The translations under genes were made by a program, and so were the position numbers. Source: Piscinibacter gummiphilus (GTDB taxonomy: Bacteria > Pseudomonadota > Gammaproteobacteria > Burkholderiales > Burkholderiaceae_C). Taken from it: DNA of 64,000 nucleotides. The notes under the pieces were generated by a model, which did no database searches, was not told the DNA's origin, and worked only from the letters and a program-made list of their open reading frames with translations. The DNA is taken from the NCBI RefSeq assembly GCF_032681285.1, contig NZ_CP136336.1:5530181-5594180 (forward strand), read 5' to 3'. Shown here in pieces: positions 1-8,566 of this stretch. The number at the start of each line of letters is the position of its first letter. Positions within the stretch are counted from its first letter, which is position 1.

Positions 1-203
1 CGGCCGGCCGGGGTGAGCCTCAAGCGCTTCTTCTCGCGGGTGAAGAGCGTGAGCCCGAGCCGCGACTCCAGCTGCTGCAGCTGGCGCGACAGCGGCGACT
101 GCGAGATGTGCAGCAGCTCGGCCGCCTGGCCGACGTTCTCCGTTTCGGCCACCGCAACGAAGTAGCGAAGCTGCTGCAGGTCCAACACGGATGAGACGCC
201 CAT
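1..203 (-). CDS. LysR-family transcriptional regulator, N-terminal part (cut by window edge)
   Basis: Only the first 67 or so codons are present; the gene continues beyond position 1. Read on the minus strand from ATG at 203-201, the protein begins with LDLQQLRYFVAVAETEN and continues through AAELLHISQSPLSRQLQQLE, the classic winged helix-turn-helix of LysR regulators. The effector domain is outside the window, so the ligand cannot be guessed. The gene is divergent from the DUF6506-like gene at 290, with 86 bases between the start codons, the usual arrangement for a LysR regulator and a target, but control is an inference. Confidence 0.9.
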   Translation of the reverse strand, partial: MGVSSVLDLQQLRYFVAVAETENVGQAAELLHISQSPLSRQLQQLESRLGLTLFTREKKRLRLTPAG

Positions 204-247
204 GGTCTGAACTCAGTCCCCAACGGTCTTGGACGCGAGTATCAGCG

Positions 248-282
248 TTCCCAAGAATGGTGCCTTCACAAGCTTGGGAAGG
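248..282 (+). promoter_or_regulatory. Inverted repeat covering the Shine-Dalgarno of the DUF6506-like gene
   Basis: Perfect 8-bp arms TTCCCAAG (248-255) and CTTGGGAA (273-280) are separated by 17 bases. The 3' arm contains most of the ribosome binding site GGGAAGG (276-282) of the gene starting at 290. A competing 5-bp stem CCTTC (263-267) with GAAGG (278-282) is also possible. It could be a LysR-type binding site in the divergent promoter or an RNA hairpin that hides the ribosome binding site; the sequence alone does not decide. Confidence 0.4.
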
Positions 283-289
283 ATTTCAC

Positions 290-592
290 ATGGCGCTCAG
301 CAAGTTCGGCTTCATCGTCACCGGCGCACAGCTCGACCCCACCCGCCACCGCCAGGTGATGCAGTCCCCCGCGTTCGAGATGCTGTCGGTGGGCGTGTCC
401 TCACCGTCGCAGGCCCTGGCGGTCGCCCAGGCGATGGTGGCCGACGGGGTGCAGCTCATCGAGCTGTGCGGCGGTTTCGGCCCGAAGTGGACGGCGCAGG
501 TGCTCGAGGCGGTGGGCCACCGGGTGCCGGTCGGGTCGGTGTCGTACGGGCCGGAAAGCCTCGACGCGATGCACATGCTTTTCAAGAATTAG
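290..592 (+). CDS. Small conserved protein resembling DUF6506
   Basis: A 100-residue soluble protein with no signal peptide or membrane segment. Its centre reads GVQLIELCGGFGPKW followed by VPVGSVSYGPES, which I recall as typical of the DUF6506 family; function is unknown. ATG at 290 is preceded by GGGAAGG at good spacing. It is divergent from a LysR gene and followed by a strong hairpin terminator, so it appears to be a single-gene transcription unit separate from the nap operon. The conserved Cys-Gly-Gly and the glycine-rich ends of the strands suggest a small barrel or ferredoxin-like fold, but that is speculation. Confidence 0.7.
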   Translation: MALSKFGFIVTGAQLDPTRHRQVMQSPAFEMLSVGVSSPSQALAVAQAMVADGVQLIELCGGFGPKWTAQVLEAVGHRVPVGSVSYGPESLDAMHMLFKN

Positions 593-596
593 CAAG

Positions 597-641
597 AAAA
601 CCCGCGTCCGCACGCACAACCCTGGTGCGAACGCGCGTTTT
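597..641 (+). terminator. Rho-independent terminator after the DUF6506-like gene
   Basis: Two 17-base arms (597-613 and 625-641) pair at 15 of 17 positions around an 11-base loop. The 5' arm begins with AAAA and the 3' arm ends with TTTT, giving the U-tract. It starts 5 bases after the stop codon at 590-592 and would separate this gene from the nap operon. Confidence 0.7.
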
Positions 642-642
642 G

Positions 643-672
643 TTGACGGTGCGCAAGCGTGCGCACCACAGT
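643..672 (+). promoter_or_regulatory. Candidate nap promoter with embedded palindrome
   Basis: A TTGACG hexamer at 643-648 is followed 18 bases later by CACAGT (667-672), a weak sigma-70-like pair. Overlapping this is a perfect inverted repeat with arms GGTGCGCA (648-655) and TGCGCACC (660-667) and a 4-base centre. It lies about 35 bases before the napE start, where an operator would act. The sequence does not match the FNR or NarL/NarP consensus that I know, so the binder is unknown. Confidence 0.35.
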
Positions 673-704
673 TCACGCGACAGTGCCCCAAAAGGAGAAG
701 CTGC

Positions 705-866
705 GTGAGCGATACAACTTCAGAGGCCCTGACCCGCAAGCAGGAGCGGCGAAGCCTGATCTTCCTGTCGGTGGTGATGGCCCCGGTCCTGGCGGTGGGC
801 ATCGTCGCGGGCTACGGCTTCCTGGTCTGGGTCTACCAGATGTTTGCCGGCCCGCCGGGCGGCTGA
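705..866 (+). CDS. napE: NapE, small membrane subunit of the periplasmic nitrate reductase system
   Basis: A 53-residue protein with one transmembrane helix (about residues 17-45) and a charged N-terminus containing RKQERRS. This is the size and layout of NapE, a single-pass membrane protein of unclear function found at the head of many nap operons. GTG at 705 is chosen because AAAGGAGAAG lies just upstream. It ends 2 bases before a possible GTG start of napD at 869, so the two are probably translationally linked. Confidence 0.85.
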   Translation: MSDTTSEALTRKQERRSLIFLSVVMAPVLAVGIVAGYGFLVWVYQMFAGPPGG

Positions 867-880
867 GGGTGGAGCCCCGC

Positions 881-1204
881 ATGGTCGCCGCCGACCCCGA
901 ACTCCACATCACGAGCCTGGTGGTGCATGCCACCGCGAAACGCGCCCCCGGCATCGCCGCGGCCCTCGACGCCCTGCCCGGCGCGCAGGTGCACGCCGTG
1001 ACCGAAGGCGGCAAGCTCGTCGTCACCCTCGAGACCGACACCGCCGACGAGATGCTCGGCCAGATCGGCCGCATCCAGCGCCTGCCCGGCGTGCTGAGCG
1101 CGACCGTCGTCTACCAGGCCATCGACAGCCTCGAGGCCATGAACCAGTTGATTGAACCGAACAACGAAAGAGAAGGGGTGCCCGATGGCCATCGTCCGTC
1201 GTGA
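881..1204 (+). CDS. napD: NapD, chaperone for NapA
   Basis: About 107 residues, beginning [20 protein letters not shown], with a ferredoxin-like pattern typical of NapD. NapD binds the twin-arginine leader of NapA and helps maturation before export; it is cytoplasmic. ATG at 881 is used; an in-frame GTG at 869 is possible. Its 3' end overlaps the start of napA (1185) by 20 bases, a strong sign of coupled translation of the chaperone and its client. The C-terminal tail after residue 90 is low in conservation-type features and may be dispensable. Confidence 0.9.
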   Translation: MVAADPELHITSLVVHATAKRAPGIAAALDALPGAQVHAVTEGGKLVVTLETDTADEMLGQIGRIQRLPGVLSATVVYQAIDSLEAMNQLIEPNNEREGVPDGHRPS

Positions 1205-3677
1205 TTTCATCCGCAACACCGCCGCGGCCACCGCCGCGATGGTGGCCGGCGTGCCGCTGCCCGGCAACGCCCAGCAACCCGCCGCCCCCAACGACCCGAG
1301 CGTGAAATGGTCCAAGGCCCCCTGCCGCTTCTGCGGCACCGGCTGCGGCGTGACGGTGGGCGTGAAAGACAACCGCGTGGTCGCCACCCACGGCGACGTG
1401 CAGGCCGAGGTCAACAAGGGCCTCAACTGCGTCAAGGGCTACTTCCTCAGCAAGATCATGTACGGCGAAGACCGGCTGACCAAGCCGCTCCTGCGCATGA
1501 AGAACGGCCAGTACGACAAGAACGGCGAGTTCCAGCAGGTGAGCTGGGACATGGCCTTCGACACCATGGCCACGCAGTGGAAGAAGGCGCTCAAGGAGAA
1601 GGGCCCGACCTCGGTCGGCATGTTCGGCTCCGGCCAGTGGACGGTGTGGGAAGGCTATGCGGCGCTCAAGCTGATGAAGGCGGGCTTCCGCACCAACAAC
1701 ATCGACCCGAACGCACGCCACTGCATGGCCTCGGCCGTGGCCGGGATGATGCGCACCTTCGGCATGGACGAGCCGATGGGCTGCTACGACGACATCGAAG
1801 CGGCCGACGCCTTCGTGCTCTGGGGCTCCAACATGGCCGAGATGCACCCGGTGCTGTGGACCCGCGTGACCGACCGGCGCCTGTCGGCCGCGCACGTGAA
1901 GGTGGCGGTGCTGTCGACCTTCGAGCACCGCTCGTGCGACCTGGCCGACATCAACATGATCTTCACGCCGCAGACGGACCTGGCCATCCTCAACTTCATC
2001 GCCCACCACATCATCTCGACCGGGCGTGTGAACCGCGAGTTCGTCGACAAGCACACCACCTTCAAGGTGGGCAACCCCGACATCGGCTACGGGCTGCGCC
2101 CCGAGCACCCGCTGCAGGTGGCCGCCAAGAACGCCAAGGAGCCGGGCGGCGCCAAGGCGAGCAGCTTCGACGAGTTCGCCAAGTTCGTCTCGACCTACAC
2201 ACTCGACTACACCGCGAAGCTCTCGGGCGTGCCGGCCAACCGGCTGCTCGCGCTGGCCGAGCTGTACGCCGACCCGAAGGTCAAGGTGATGTCGTTCTGG
2301 ACCATGGGCTTCAACCAGCACACCCGCGGGGTCTGGTGCAACAACATGGTCTACAACATCCACCTCCTGACCGGCAAGATCTCGACGCCTGGCAACAGCC
2401 CCTTCTCGCTGACCGGCCAGCCGAGCGCCTGCGGCACCGCGCGCGAGGTGGGCACCTTCTCGCACCGACTCCCGGCCGACATGGTGGTGGCCAACCCCGA
2501 GCACCGCAAGCACACCGAAGAAATCTGGAAGGTGCCGCAGGGCACCATCCCGACCACGCCGGGCTTCCACGCCGTGCTGCAGAACCGCATGCTGAAAGAC
2601 GGCAAGCTCAACGCGTACTGGGTGATGGTCAACAACAACATGCAGGCGGGCGCCAACCTGTCGCAGGAAGGCTTCCCCGGCTACCGCAACCCCAACAACT
2701 TCATCGTCGTCTCCGATGCCTACCCGACGGTGACCGCCGTCGCGGCCGACCTGATCCTGCCGACCGCGATGTGGGTCGAGAAGGAAGGCGCGTATGGCAA
2801 CGCCGAGCGCCGCACGCACTTCTGGCACCAGCTGGTGAACGCACCCGGTGAAGCGAAGAGCGACCTGTGGCAGCTGATGGAGTTCAGCAAGCGCTTCAAG
2901 ATCGAAGAGGTGTGGCAGGCCGAGCTGATCGCCAAGCAGCCGTCGGTGAAGGGCAAGACGCTCTTCGAAGTGCTGTTCCGCAACGGCCAGGTCGACGCCT
3001 TCCCCACCTCGCAGATCGAGGCCGGCTACGCGAACGACGAATCGAAGGCCTTCGGCTTCTACGTGCAGAAGGGCCTGTTCGAGGAATACGCGACCTTCGG
3101 CCGCGGCCACGGCCACGACCTGGCGCCGTTCGACACCTACCACCAGGTGCGCGGCCTGCGCTGGCCCGTCGTCAACGGCAAGGAGACCCGCTGGCGCTAC
3201 AAGGAAGGCAGCGACCCGTATGTGAAGGCCGGCACCGGCTACCAGTTCTACGGTCACAAGGACAACAAGGCGGTCATCTTCGCCCTGCCCTACGAGCCGC
3301 CCGCCGAGGCGCCCGACAAGGAGTACCCGTTCTGGCTGTCGACCGGCCGTGTGCTCGAGCACTGGCACTCCGGCTCGATGACGCGCCGGGTGCCCGAGCT
3401 GCACAAGGCCGTGCCCAATGCCGTCTGCTACATGCACCCGGAAGACGCGCGTGCCCTGGGCGTGCGCCGCGGCGACGAGATCAAGCTGAGCTCGCGGCGC
3501 GGGCAGATGAACTCGCGCGTCGAGACCCGCGGTCGCAACAAGCCGCCGCGCGGCATGGTGTTCGTGCCCTGGTTCGACGCCAGCCAGCTCATCAACAAGC
3601 TGACGCTCGACGCCACCGACCCGATCTCGTTGCAGACGGACTTCAAGAAGTGCGCCATCAAGATTGCGAAGGTGTGA
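1185..3677 (+). CDS. napA: NapA, periplasmic nitrate reductase catalytic subunit
   Basis: An 830-residue molybdopterin enzyme that reduces nitrate to nitrite in the periplasm, with electrons coming from NapC through NapB. The N-terminus carries a twin-arginine signal (RR at residues 5-6, RRDFIRN) followed by a hydrophobic stretch ending near AQQ. Cysteines 47, 50, 54 and 82 form the 4Fe-4S motif (CRFCGTGC ... NCVKG). Cys180 in NARHCMAS is the expected Mo ligand. The length is normal for NapA. ATG at 1185 lies inside the end of napD; napB follows after 4 bases. No napF, napG or napH is present in the visible part of the cluster. Confidence 0.97.
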   Translation: MAIVRRDFIRNTAAATAAMVAGVPLPGNAQQPAAPNDPSVKWSKAPCRFCGTGCGVTVGVKDNRVVATHGDVQAEVNKGLNCVKGYFLSKIMYGEDRLTKPLLRMKNGQYDKNGEFQQVSWDMAFDTMATQWKKALKEKGPTSVGMFGSGQWTVWEGYAALKLMKAGFRTNNIDPNARHCMASAVAGMMRTFGMDEPMGCYDDIEAADAFVLWGSNMAEMHPVLWTRVTDRRLSAAHVKVAVLSTFEHRSCDLADINMIFTPQTDLAILNFIAHHIISTGRVNREFVDKHTTFKVGNPDIGYGLRPEHPLQVAAKNAKEPGGAKASSFDEFAKFVSTYTLDYTAKLSGVPANRLLALAELYADPKVKVMSFWTMGFNQHTRGVWCNNMVYNIHLLTGKISTPGNSPFSLTGQPSACGTAREVGTFSHRLPADMVVANPEHRKHTEEIWKVPQGTIPTTPGFHAVLQNRMLKDGKLNAYWVMVNNNMQAGANLSQEGFPGYRNPNNFIVVSDAYPTVTAVAADLILPTAMWVEKEGAYGNAERRTHFWHQLVNAPGEAKSDLWQLMEFSKRFKIEEVWQAELIAKQPSVKGKTLFEVLFRNGQVDAFPTSQIEAGYANDESKAFGFYVQKGLFEEYATFGRGHGHDLAPFDTYHQVRGLRWPVVNGKETRWRYKEGSDPYVKAGTGYQFYGHKDNKAVIFALPYEPPAEAPDKEYPFWLSTGRVLEHWHSGSMTRRVPELHKAVPNAVCYMHPEDARALGVRRGDEIKLSSRRGQMNSRVETRGRNKPPRGMVFVPWFDASQLINKLTLDATDPISLQTDFKKCAIKIAKV

Positions 3678-3681
3678 TGCC

Positions 3682-4161
3682 ATGAGACGCCTGCTTTCCC
3701 TCCTGCTGGCCACGGTGCTCTCGCTGCCGGCGGTGCCGATGGCGCAGACCGCGGCCTCGGCTCCGGCCAGCGCGCCACTCGGCCTGACCGACGCCGCCCG
3801 CGGCCCCACGCCCATCGACGGCACCACCAAGCCACCACGCCTGACCAACAGCGTCAACGACGACCGCCGCCTGCCGCGCAACTACGACATGCAGCCGCCC
3901 GTGGTGCCGCACCGGGTCGATGGCTACCAGATCGACAAGAACTTCAACAAGTGCATGGACTGCCACGCGCGTGACAAGGCCGAATTCAGCGGCGCCGTCC
4001 CGGTGAGCAAGACGCACTACATCGACCGCAACGGCCGCGTGCTCGACCGCATCTCCACCCGCCGCTACTTCTGCCAGCAGTGCCATGTGTCGCAGGAGCC
4101 GGTGGCCCCCATCACCGGCAACCGTTTCCAAGGTTTGACGCCCCAGAGGACCACACCGTGA
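3682..4161 (+). CDS. napB: NapB, di-haem cytochrome c subunit
   Basis: A 159-residue periplasmic protein with a Sec signal peptide (residues 1-21, ending PMAQ) and two CxxCH haem-attachment motifs at residues 91-95 (CMDCH) and 131-135 (CQQCH). NapB passes electrons from NapC to NapA. The middle segment with [14 protein letters not shown] is typical of the family and supplies axial histidines. It starts 4 bases after napA and its stop overlaps the napC start (GTGA), so the operon order is E-D-A-B-C, as in Rhizobium and Paracoccus. Confidence 0.96.
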   Translation: MRRLLSLLLATVLSLPAVPMAQTAASAPASAPLGLTDAARGPTPIDGTTKPPRLTNSVNDDRRLPRNYDMQPPVVPHRVDGYQIDKNFNKCMDCHARDKAEFSGAVPVSKTHYIDRNGRVLDRISTRRYFCQQCHVSQEPVAPITGNRFQGLTPQRTTP

Positions 4162-4814
4162 TCAACCTGCTCAAGCGTTACTGGCACGTCATCTCGCGCC
4201 CGAGCGTTCACTACAGCCTGGGCTTCCTGACCATCGTCGGCTTCATCGGCGGCATCGTCTTCTGGGGCGGCTTCAACACCGCGATGGAAGCCACCAACAC
4301 CGAAGCCTTCTGCACCGGCTGCCACGAGATGCGCGACAACGTGTTCGCCGAACTCAAGACCACCATCCACTACACCAACCGCTCCGGCGTGCGCGCCGTG
4401 TGCAGCGACTGCCACGTGCCGCACAACTGGACCGACAAGATGGCCCGCAAGATGCAGGCCTCGAAGGAGGTGTGGGGCAAGGTCTTCGGCACCATCGACA
4501 CGCCCGAGAAATTCCAGGCCAAGCGGCTCGAACTCGCGCAGCACGAGTGGGCGCGCCTGAAGGCCAACGACTCGCTGGAGTGCCGCAACTGCCACCAGTA
4601 CGACTCGATGGACTTCACCCGCCAGAGCCAGCGTGCGCAGGCGATGCACAGCACCTACCTTGCCAACAAGGAAAAGACCTGCATCGACTGCCACAAGGGC
4701 ATCGCGCATCGGCTGCCGCACATCCCGCCCGGCCAGGGCCCGAGCGACACGCCGGGGCAGGTGGTGCCCACGCCGCAGAGCGCGGCCGCCGCCTCGGGCG
4801 TGGCGGCGAAGTGA
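4158..4814 (+). CDS. napC: NapC, tetra-haem membrane quinol dehydrogenase
   Basis: A 218-residue NapC/NirT-family protein. One N-terminal transmembrane helix (about residues 19-38) anchors it to the inner membrane, and four CxxCH motifs at 52-56, 82-86, 142-146 and 175-179 bind haem c. It oxidises quinol and feeds NapB/NapA. GTG at 4158 overlaps the napB stop by 4 bases. The C-terminal 20 residues are rich in Ala, Pro and Gln and probably unstructured. The gene ends only 3 bases from the end of the convergent methyltransferase gene, with no room for a terminator between them. Confidence 0.96.
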   Translation: MINLLKRYWHVISRPSVHYSLGFLTIVGFIGGIVFWGGFNTAMEATNTEAFCTGCHEMRDNVFAELKTTIHYTNRSGVRAVCSDCHVPHNWTDKMARKMQASKEVWGKVFGTIDTPEKFQAKRLELAQHEWARLKANDSLECRNCHQYDSMDFTRQSQRAQAMHSTYLANKEKTCIDCHKGIAHRLPHIPPGQGPSDTPGQVVPTPQSAAAASGVAAK

Positions 4815-4817
4815 GGC

Positions 4818-6047
4818 TCAGGCGGGCAGCAGCCCGTCGGCCTTGAGCAGCGTCTCGAGGCACTGCTGCTGCACGCGGTAGAAGTCCTTCACTTCGCGCA
4901 CCTGCTGCAGCACTTCGGCGTTCGACTTCGGCTGCGCCCGCTTCACCGCGAGGATCATCTTGTTCTTCTGCGTGTGCTCCAGCGACACGAACTCGAACAC
5001 CTGCGTGTCGTAGCCACAGGCGTCGAGCAGCATCGCGCGCAGGCCGTCGGTCAGCATCTCGGCCTCCTGGCCCAGGTGCACGCCGTGCTGCAGGATGGGC
5101 GCGAGCGGGTGCGGGCTCAGGAGCTGCGGGCGCAGCTCCTTGTGGCAGCAGGGTGAACAGAGAATGATGTCGGCGCCCGCACGCAGGCCGAGGTGGATCG
5201 CGTGGTCGGTCGCGGTGTCGCAGGCGTGCAGCGCGATCATCACGTTGAGCTTGTCGGGCTGGTAATGGCGCACGTCGCCTTCTTCGATGCGCAGGCCGTC
5301 GAGCTTGAGTTTTTCGATGGCGTCATTGCAGAGCTTCACCATGTCAGGCCGCAGCTCCACGCCCGTCACCTGCGCGTCGACATGCTTGGTGTTTCGCAGC
5401 CAGTCGTGCAGCGCGAAGGTGAGGTAGCCCTTGCCGGAGCCGAAGTCGATCACATGCAGATGCTTCGCGTCGGCCAGCCGCGAGCGCTCCAGCGCGTGCG
5501 CAAACACCTCGACGAACTTGTTGATCTGCTTCCACTTGCGCGCCATCGCCGGCACCACCTGGTGGTCGCGCGTGGTGACGCCGAGTTCGACCAGGAAGGG
5601 CCGGTTCACGTCGACCCAGCGCTGCTTCTCGCGGTCGTGGCCCGAGGCCGCCGCCTGCGGCGCCGTGGCACGGTGGGTCGCCATCGTGGCCCGCCCCTTC
5701 TTGCTCACCGCGAGCTGCACTTCCTCATCCCCATGGAAGAGATGCGCGTTGCCGAACTGCGTGCCGACCAAGCCCAGCAGCAGCGCCCGGCCTTCGTCGA
5801 GCGGGTGGTTCTTGGTGATGTCGCGCGTGGCGTGTGTGTAGACGAGCGAGAGCACCGGCTCGCCGCGCAGCATCACACGCCGCGCTGTCACCCGCTGCAG
5901 GTCGCCCGCCGCGGCCAGCGGCTTGGCCAGCACCAGCTTTGCGAAGTCGTCACGCGCCAGCACCTCGCCCAGGCGGGCCGCAAAGCGCTGGAAGTCCGCC
6001 TGCTCGTGCAGCGTGGCGGTCGATGACGATGGGTGGGGTGCGCTCAT
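4818..6047 (-). CDS. SAM-dependent methyltransferase, METTL25/RRNAD1-like domain
   Basis: A 409-residue protein starting MSAPHPSSS at 6047. The second half has a Rossmann methyltransferase core: HVIDFGSGKGYLTFALHD (motif I), VTGVELRPDMV (acidic loop), and NVMIALHACDTATDHAI, followed by a Cys-rich SPCCHKEL segment. That HACDTATD plus CCHKEL combination is typical of the Methyltransf_32 type (PF13679). The first 180 residues form a separate N-terminal domain. The substrate is not known; RNA or protein are both possible. It is convergent with napC and divergent from the oxidoreductase operon at 6159. Confidence 0.85.
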   Translation of the reverse strand: MSAPHPSSSTATLHEQADFQRFAARLGEVLARDDFAKLVLAKPLAAAGDLQRVTARRVMLRGEPVLSLVYTHATRDITKNHPLDEGRALLLGLVGTQFGNAHLFHGDEEVQLAVSKKGRATMATHRATAPQAAASGHDREKQRWVDVNRPFLVELGVTTRDHQVVPAMARKWKQINKFVEVFAHALERSRLADAKHLHVIDFGSGKGYLTFALHDWLRNTKHVDAQVTGVELRPDMVKLCNDAIEKLKLDGLRIEEGDVRHYQPDKLNVMIALHACDTATDHAIHLGLRAGADIILCSPCCHKELRPQLLSPHPLAPILQHGVHLGQEAEMLTDGLRAMLLDACGYDTQVFEFVSLEHTQKNKMILAVKRAQPKSNAEVLQQVREVKDFYRVQQQCLETLLKADGLLPA

Positions 6048-6098
6048 GGCGCCGATTGTGTCCCGCAGCGGACAGCCCCCGCTCGGGCTTGCCCGCAA

Positions 6099-6110
6099 TG
6101 AAACGTTTCA
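6099..6110. promoter_or_regulatory. Perfect palindrome, candidate LacI-family operator
   Basis: TGAAACGTTTCA at 6099-6110 is a perfect 12-bp palindrome of the form bound by LacI/GalR proteins (central CG). It lies 48 bases before the GTG of the AhpD-like gene, and a -10-like TAGCAT follows at 6120-6125, so the palindrome covers the expected -35 position. The only LacI-family gene nearby is the one at 8567-9601, at the far end of the same gene group. Confidence 0.55.
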
Positions 6111-6158
6111 CTCCTGCGGTAGCATCGCGGCCAGAACCCACACCACAAAGGAGCCTGC

Positions 6159-6686
6159 GTGGCCCGCATTCCCTATTTCGACATGAGCCAGGCCAGCGAG
6201 CAGTACCAGGCGCTGCTGAAGTCTCGCAACCCGCTCAACCTGTATCGCATGCTGCCGCACGCCGGCGAGGCGGCCTCGTCGGGGTTCCTTGCGCTCGGCA
6301 GCGCGCTGCTGCGCCACAACGAGCTCGACTCGCAACTGCGCGAGATCGCCATCCTGCGCGTGGGCATCCTGAGCCGCGCGAGCTACGAGGTGCACCAGCA
6401 CAAGCGCGTGGCGAAGAGCGTGGGCATGAGCGACACCACCATCGCCGCGCTCGAAGTCGGCGCCGACACCTCGGTGCTCACGCCGGACGAGAAGCTCGTG
6501 CTGGAGTTCACCGACGTGGTGTTCCGCGAGGTGAAGGCGCCCGATGTCTTGTTCAACCAGGTCGCCGAACGTTTCGGGCACCGCCAGACCGCCGAGCTGG
6601 TGCTGACCATCGGCTTCTACATGCTGGTGAGCCGCTTCCTCGAGAACTTCGAGGTCGACATCGAAGCCCCCGGCACCGTCACGTGA
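6159..6686 (+). CDS. Carboxymuconolactone decarboxylase (AhpD-like) family protein
   Basis: A 175-residue helical protein. The segment SQLREIAILRVGILSRASYEVHQHKRVAKSVG is the CMD/AhpD core (residues about 58-90), but the CxxC pair of true AhpD peroxidase partners is missing: the position has S-R-A-S instead. Members without cysteines are often accessory decarboxylase-like or lactonase-like proteins of catabolic operons. GTG at 6159 is preceded by AAAGGAGC. It is the first gene of a three-gene unit, 13 bases before the SDR gene. Substrate unknown. Confidence 0.85.
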   Translation: MARIPYFDMSQASEQYQALLKSRNPLNLYRMLPHAGEAASSGFLALGSALLRHNELDSQLREIAILRVGILSRASYEVHQHKRVAKSVGMSDTTIAALEVGADTSVLTPDEKLVLEFTDVVFREVKAPDVLFNQVAERFGHRQTAELVLTIGFYMLVSRFLENFEVDIEAPGTVT

Positions 6687-6699
6687 GAGGCCGCACGCC

Positions 6700-7557
6700 A
6701 TGAACCTCGCCCCCACCGACCTCGACCCGAGCCGCGCGATGCACCCCGAAACGCTGGGCCATGCGCCCGGACGGGGGCGCCTGCACGGCCGCCGTGTGCT
6801 GGTCGTCGGCGCCGGCCAGCGGGTGATCCCCGAGGAAGACCCGCCCATCGGCAACGGCCGTGCGATCTCGGTGCTCTTCGCGCGTGAAGGCGCGCAGGTG
6901 GCCTGTGTCGACGTCAACGCCGAGGCTGCGCAGGCGACCGTCGACCAGATCACGTCTGAAGGCGGCAAGGCCTTCGCCGAGATGGCCGACGTGCTCGATG
7001 TCCAACAGATCGCCCCGCTGGTCGCGCGCGTCGCCGAGAAGATGGGCGGCCTCGACGGCCTGGTGCTCAACGTCGGCATCTCGCACGGCCTGCCGCTCGA
7101 CCGCATCACGCCCGAGACCTGGGACAAGGAGTACGGCGTCAACGTCAAGAGCCACATGTTCTTCAGCCAGGCCGCGCTGCCGCTGATGTCACCGGGCGGC
7201 AGCATCGTGCTGATGTCGTCGCTCGCGAGCCTGCGCAATGCGAGCCGCAATCCGACGTATGAGTCGGCCAAGGCGGCGCAGGTGTCGCTCGCACGGGCCA
7301 TCGCCGTCGCAGGCGAACCGAAGGGCATCCGCTGCAATGCCGTGCTGCCCGGCCTCATGGACACGCCGATGGGCCGCGACGCGAGCCGCCGCCGCCCCAA
7401 CCGAGCGCTGGCCGTGCCCTTCGGCCGCCAGGGCACCGGCTGGGAGGTGGCGTATGCCACGCTCTTCCTCATCTCGCACGAATCCACCTACGTCAACGGC
7501 CATGCGCTGCTGGCGGATGGCGGACTGAGCATCGGTGTCATACGCTCGCCGGGTTGA
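6700..7557 (+). CDS. Short-chain dehydrogenase/reductase (SDR)
   Basis: A 285-residue NAD(P)-dependent oxidoreductase. The cofactor motif near the start is unusual: VLVVGAGQRVIPEEDPPIGN, an expanded version of TGxxxGIG with an insertion. The rest is regular: NVGISH in place of NNAG, catalytic Ser in VLMSSLAS, and Tyr/Lys in YESAKAA. The C-terminus ends with LADGGLSIG as expected. It lies between an AhpD-like gene and a quinone-oxidoreductase-like gene and probably acts in the same pathway. The glycine-loop insertion occurs in a known SDR subgroup, so the protein is likely active. Confidence 0.88.
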   Translation: MNLAPTDLDPSRAMHPETLGHAPGRGRLHGRRVLVVGAGQRVIPEEDPPIGNGRAISVLFAREGAQVACVDVNAEAAQATVDQITSEGGKAFAEMADVLDVQQIAPLVARVAEKMGGLDGLVLNVGISHGLPLDRITPETWDKEYGVNVKSHMFFSQAALPLMSPGGSIVLMSSLASLRNASRNPTYESAKAAQVSLARAIAVAGEPKGIRCNAVLPGLMDTPMGRDASRRRPNRALAVPFGRQGTGWEVAYATLFLISHESTYVNGHALLADGGLSIGVIRSPG

Positions 7558-7570
7558 ACAGGAGAACCCC

Positions 7571-8557
7571 ATGAGCACGATGAAAGCCGCCGTCCAGGCA
7601 GGCGCACAAGGCCTGCAGATCCAAAGCGTCGACGTCCCCGAGCCGGGGCCCGACGAGGTGCTGGTGAAGGTGCGCGCCTGCGGCCTCAACCGCGCCGACA
7701 TCGGCATGGCCGCCGGCCACGCGCACGGGCCACAAGGTGGGCCCGGCACACGGCTCGGCATGGAATGGGCGGGAGAGGTCGTGCGCTGCGGCGCGAACGT
7801 GCGCGAGTTCAAGCCCGGCGACCGGGTGATGGGCTCAGGCCGCGGGGCGTTCGCCGAATACGCGGTGTCCGACTTCGGGCGGGTGATCCCGATCCCCTCG
7901 GCCACGATGAGCTTCGAGCAGGCGGCCACCCTGCCCGTTGCACTGCAGACCATGCACGACGCCGTCGTCACCAATGGCCGCCTGCAGAAAGGCGAAGCGG
8001 TGCTGATCCAGGGCGCCTCGTCCGGTGTCGGCCTGATGGGCCTGCAGATCGCGAAGCTGATGGGCGCGGGCTTCGTCGCCGGCAGCTCCACCACCCCGGC
8101 CCGCCGCGAGCGATTGAAAGACTTCGGCGCCCAACTCGCCATCGACACCACGCAGGCCGACTGGCCGAAGCAGGTGCTCGACGCGACCGACGGCCAGGGC
8201 GTGCACCTCGTCGTCGACCAGCTCTCGGGCGCGCAGGCCAACCAGAACCTCAAGGCCACCCGCGTGCTCGGCCGCATCGTCAACGTGGGCCGGCTGGCCG
8301 GCACGCGCGCGGAGTTCGACTTCGACCTGCACGCGCTCAAGCGCATCCACTACATCGGCGTCACCTTCCGCACCCGCAGCGTGGAGGAGGTGCGGGAGCT
8401 CAACCGCCGCATGCGCGCCGACCTCGGCACCGCGCTCACCGCGGGGCAACTGGCCTTGCCCATCGACACCACCTTCCCCTTCGACGACGCCGCACAGGCG
8501 CTCGCCCACATGGCGCGCAACGCGCACTTCGGCAAGATCGTGCTCACGCTCGGCTGA
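7571..8557 (+). CDS. Medium-chain NADPH:quinone-oxidoreductase-like enzyme (zinc-free MDR)
   Basis: A 328-residue alcohol-dehydrogenase-like protein. The GroES-like N-domain contains VKVRACGLNRADI and GMEWAGEV; the nucleotide-binding domain has VLIQGASSGVGLMGLQIAK (motif AxxGVG). The zinc ligands of true alcohol dehydrogenases are missing, which places it with quinone oxidoreductases and enoyl-type reductases that use NADPH. ATG at 7571 follows AGGAGAACCCC; the SDR gene ends 13 bases upstream. It is the last gene of the operon and is convergent with the LacI gene 9 bases away. Confidence 0.88.
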   Translation: MSTMKAAVQAGAQGLQIQSVDVPEPGPDEVLVKVRACGLNRADIGMAAGHAHGPQGGPGTRLGMEWAGEVVRCGANVREFKPGDRVMGSGRGAFAEYAVSDFGRVIPIPSATMSFEQAATLPVALQTMHDAVVTNGRLQKGEAVLIQGASSGVGLMGLQIAKLMGAGFVAGSSTTPARRERLKDFGAQLAIDTTQADWPKQVLDATDGQGVHLVVDQLSGAQANQNLKATRVLGRIVNVGRLAGTRAEFDFDLHALKRIHYIGVTFRTRSVEEVRELNRRMRADLGTALTAGQLALPIDTTFPFDDAAQALAHMARNAHFGKIVLTLG

Positions 8558-8566
8558 GCGGGCGCC

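Noticed and set aside
1023..3881. Very long open frame antisense to napA (over 900 codons).
   Set aside because: GC-rich coding DNA gives long antisense frames. The sense strand has a complete, motif-rich NapA; the antisense product is Arg/His/Val-rich and resembles nothing.
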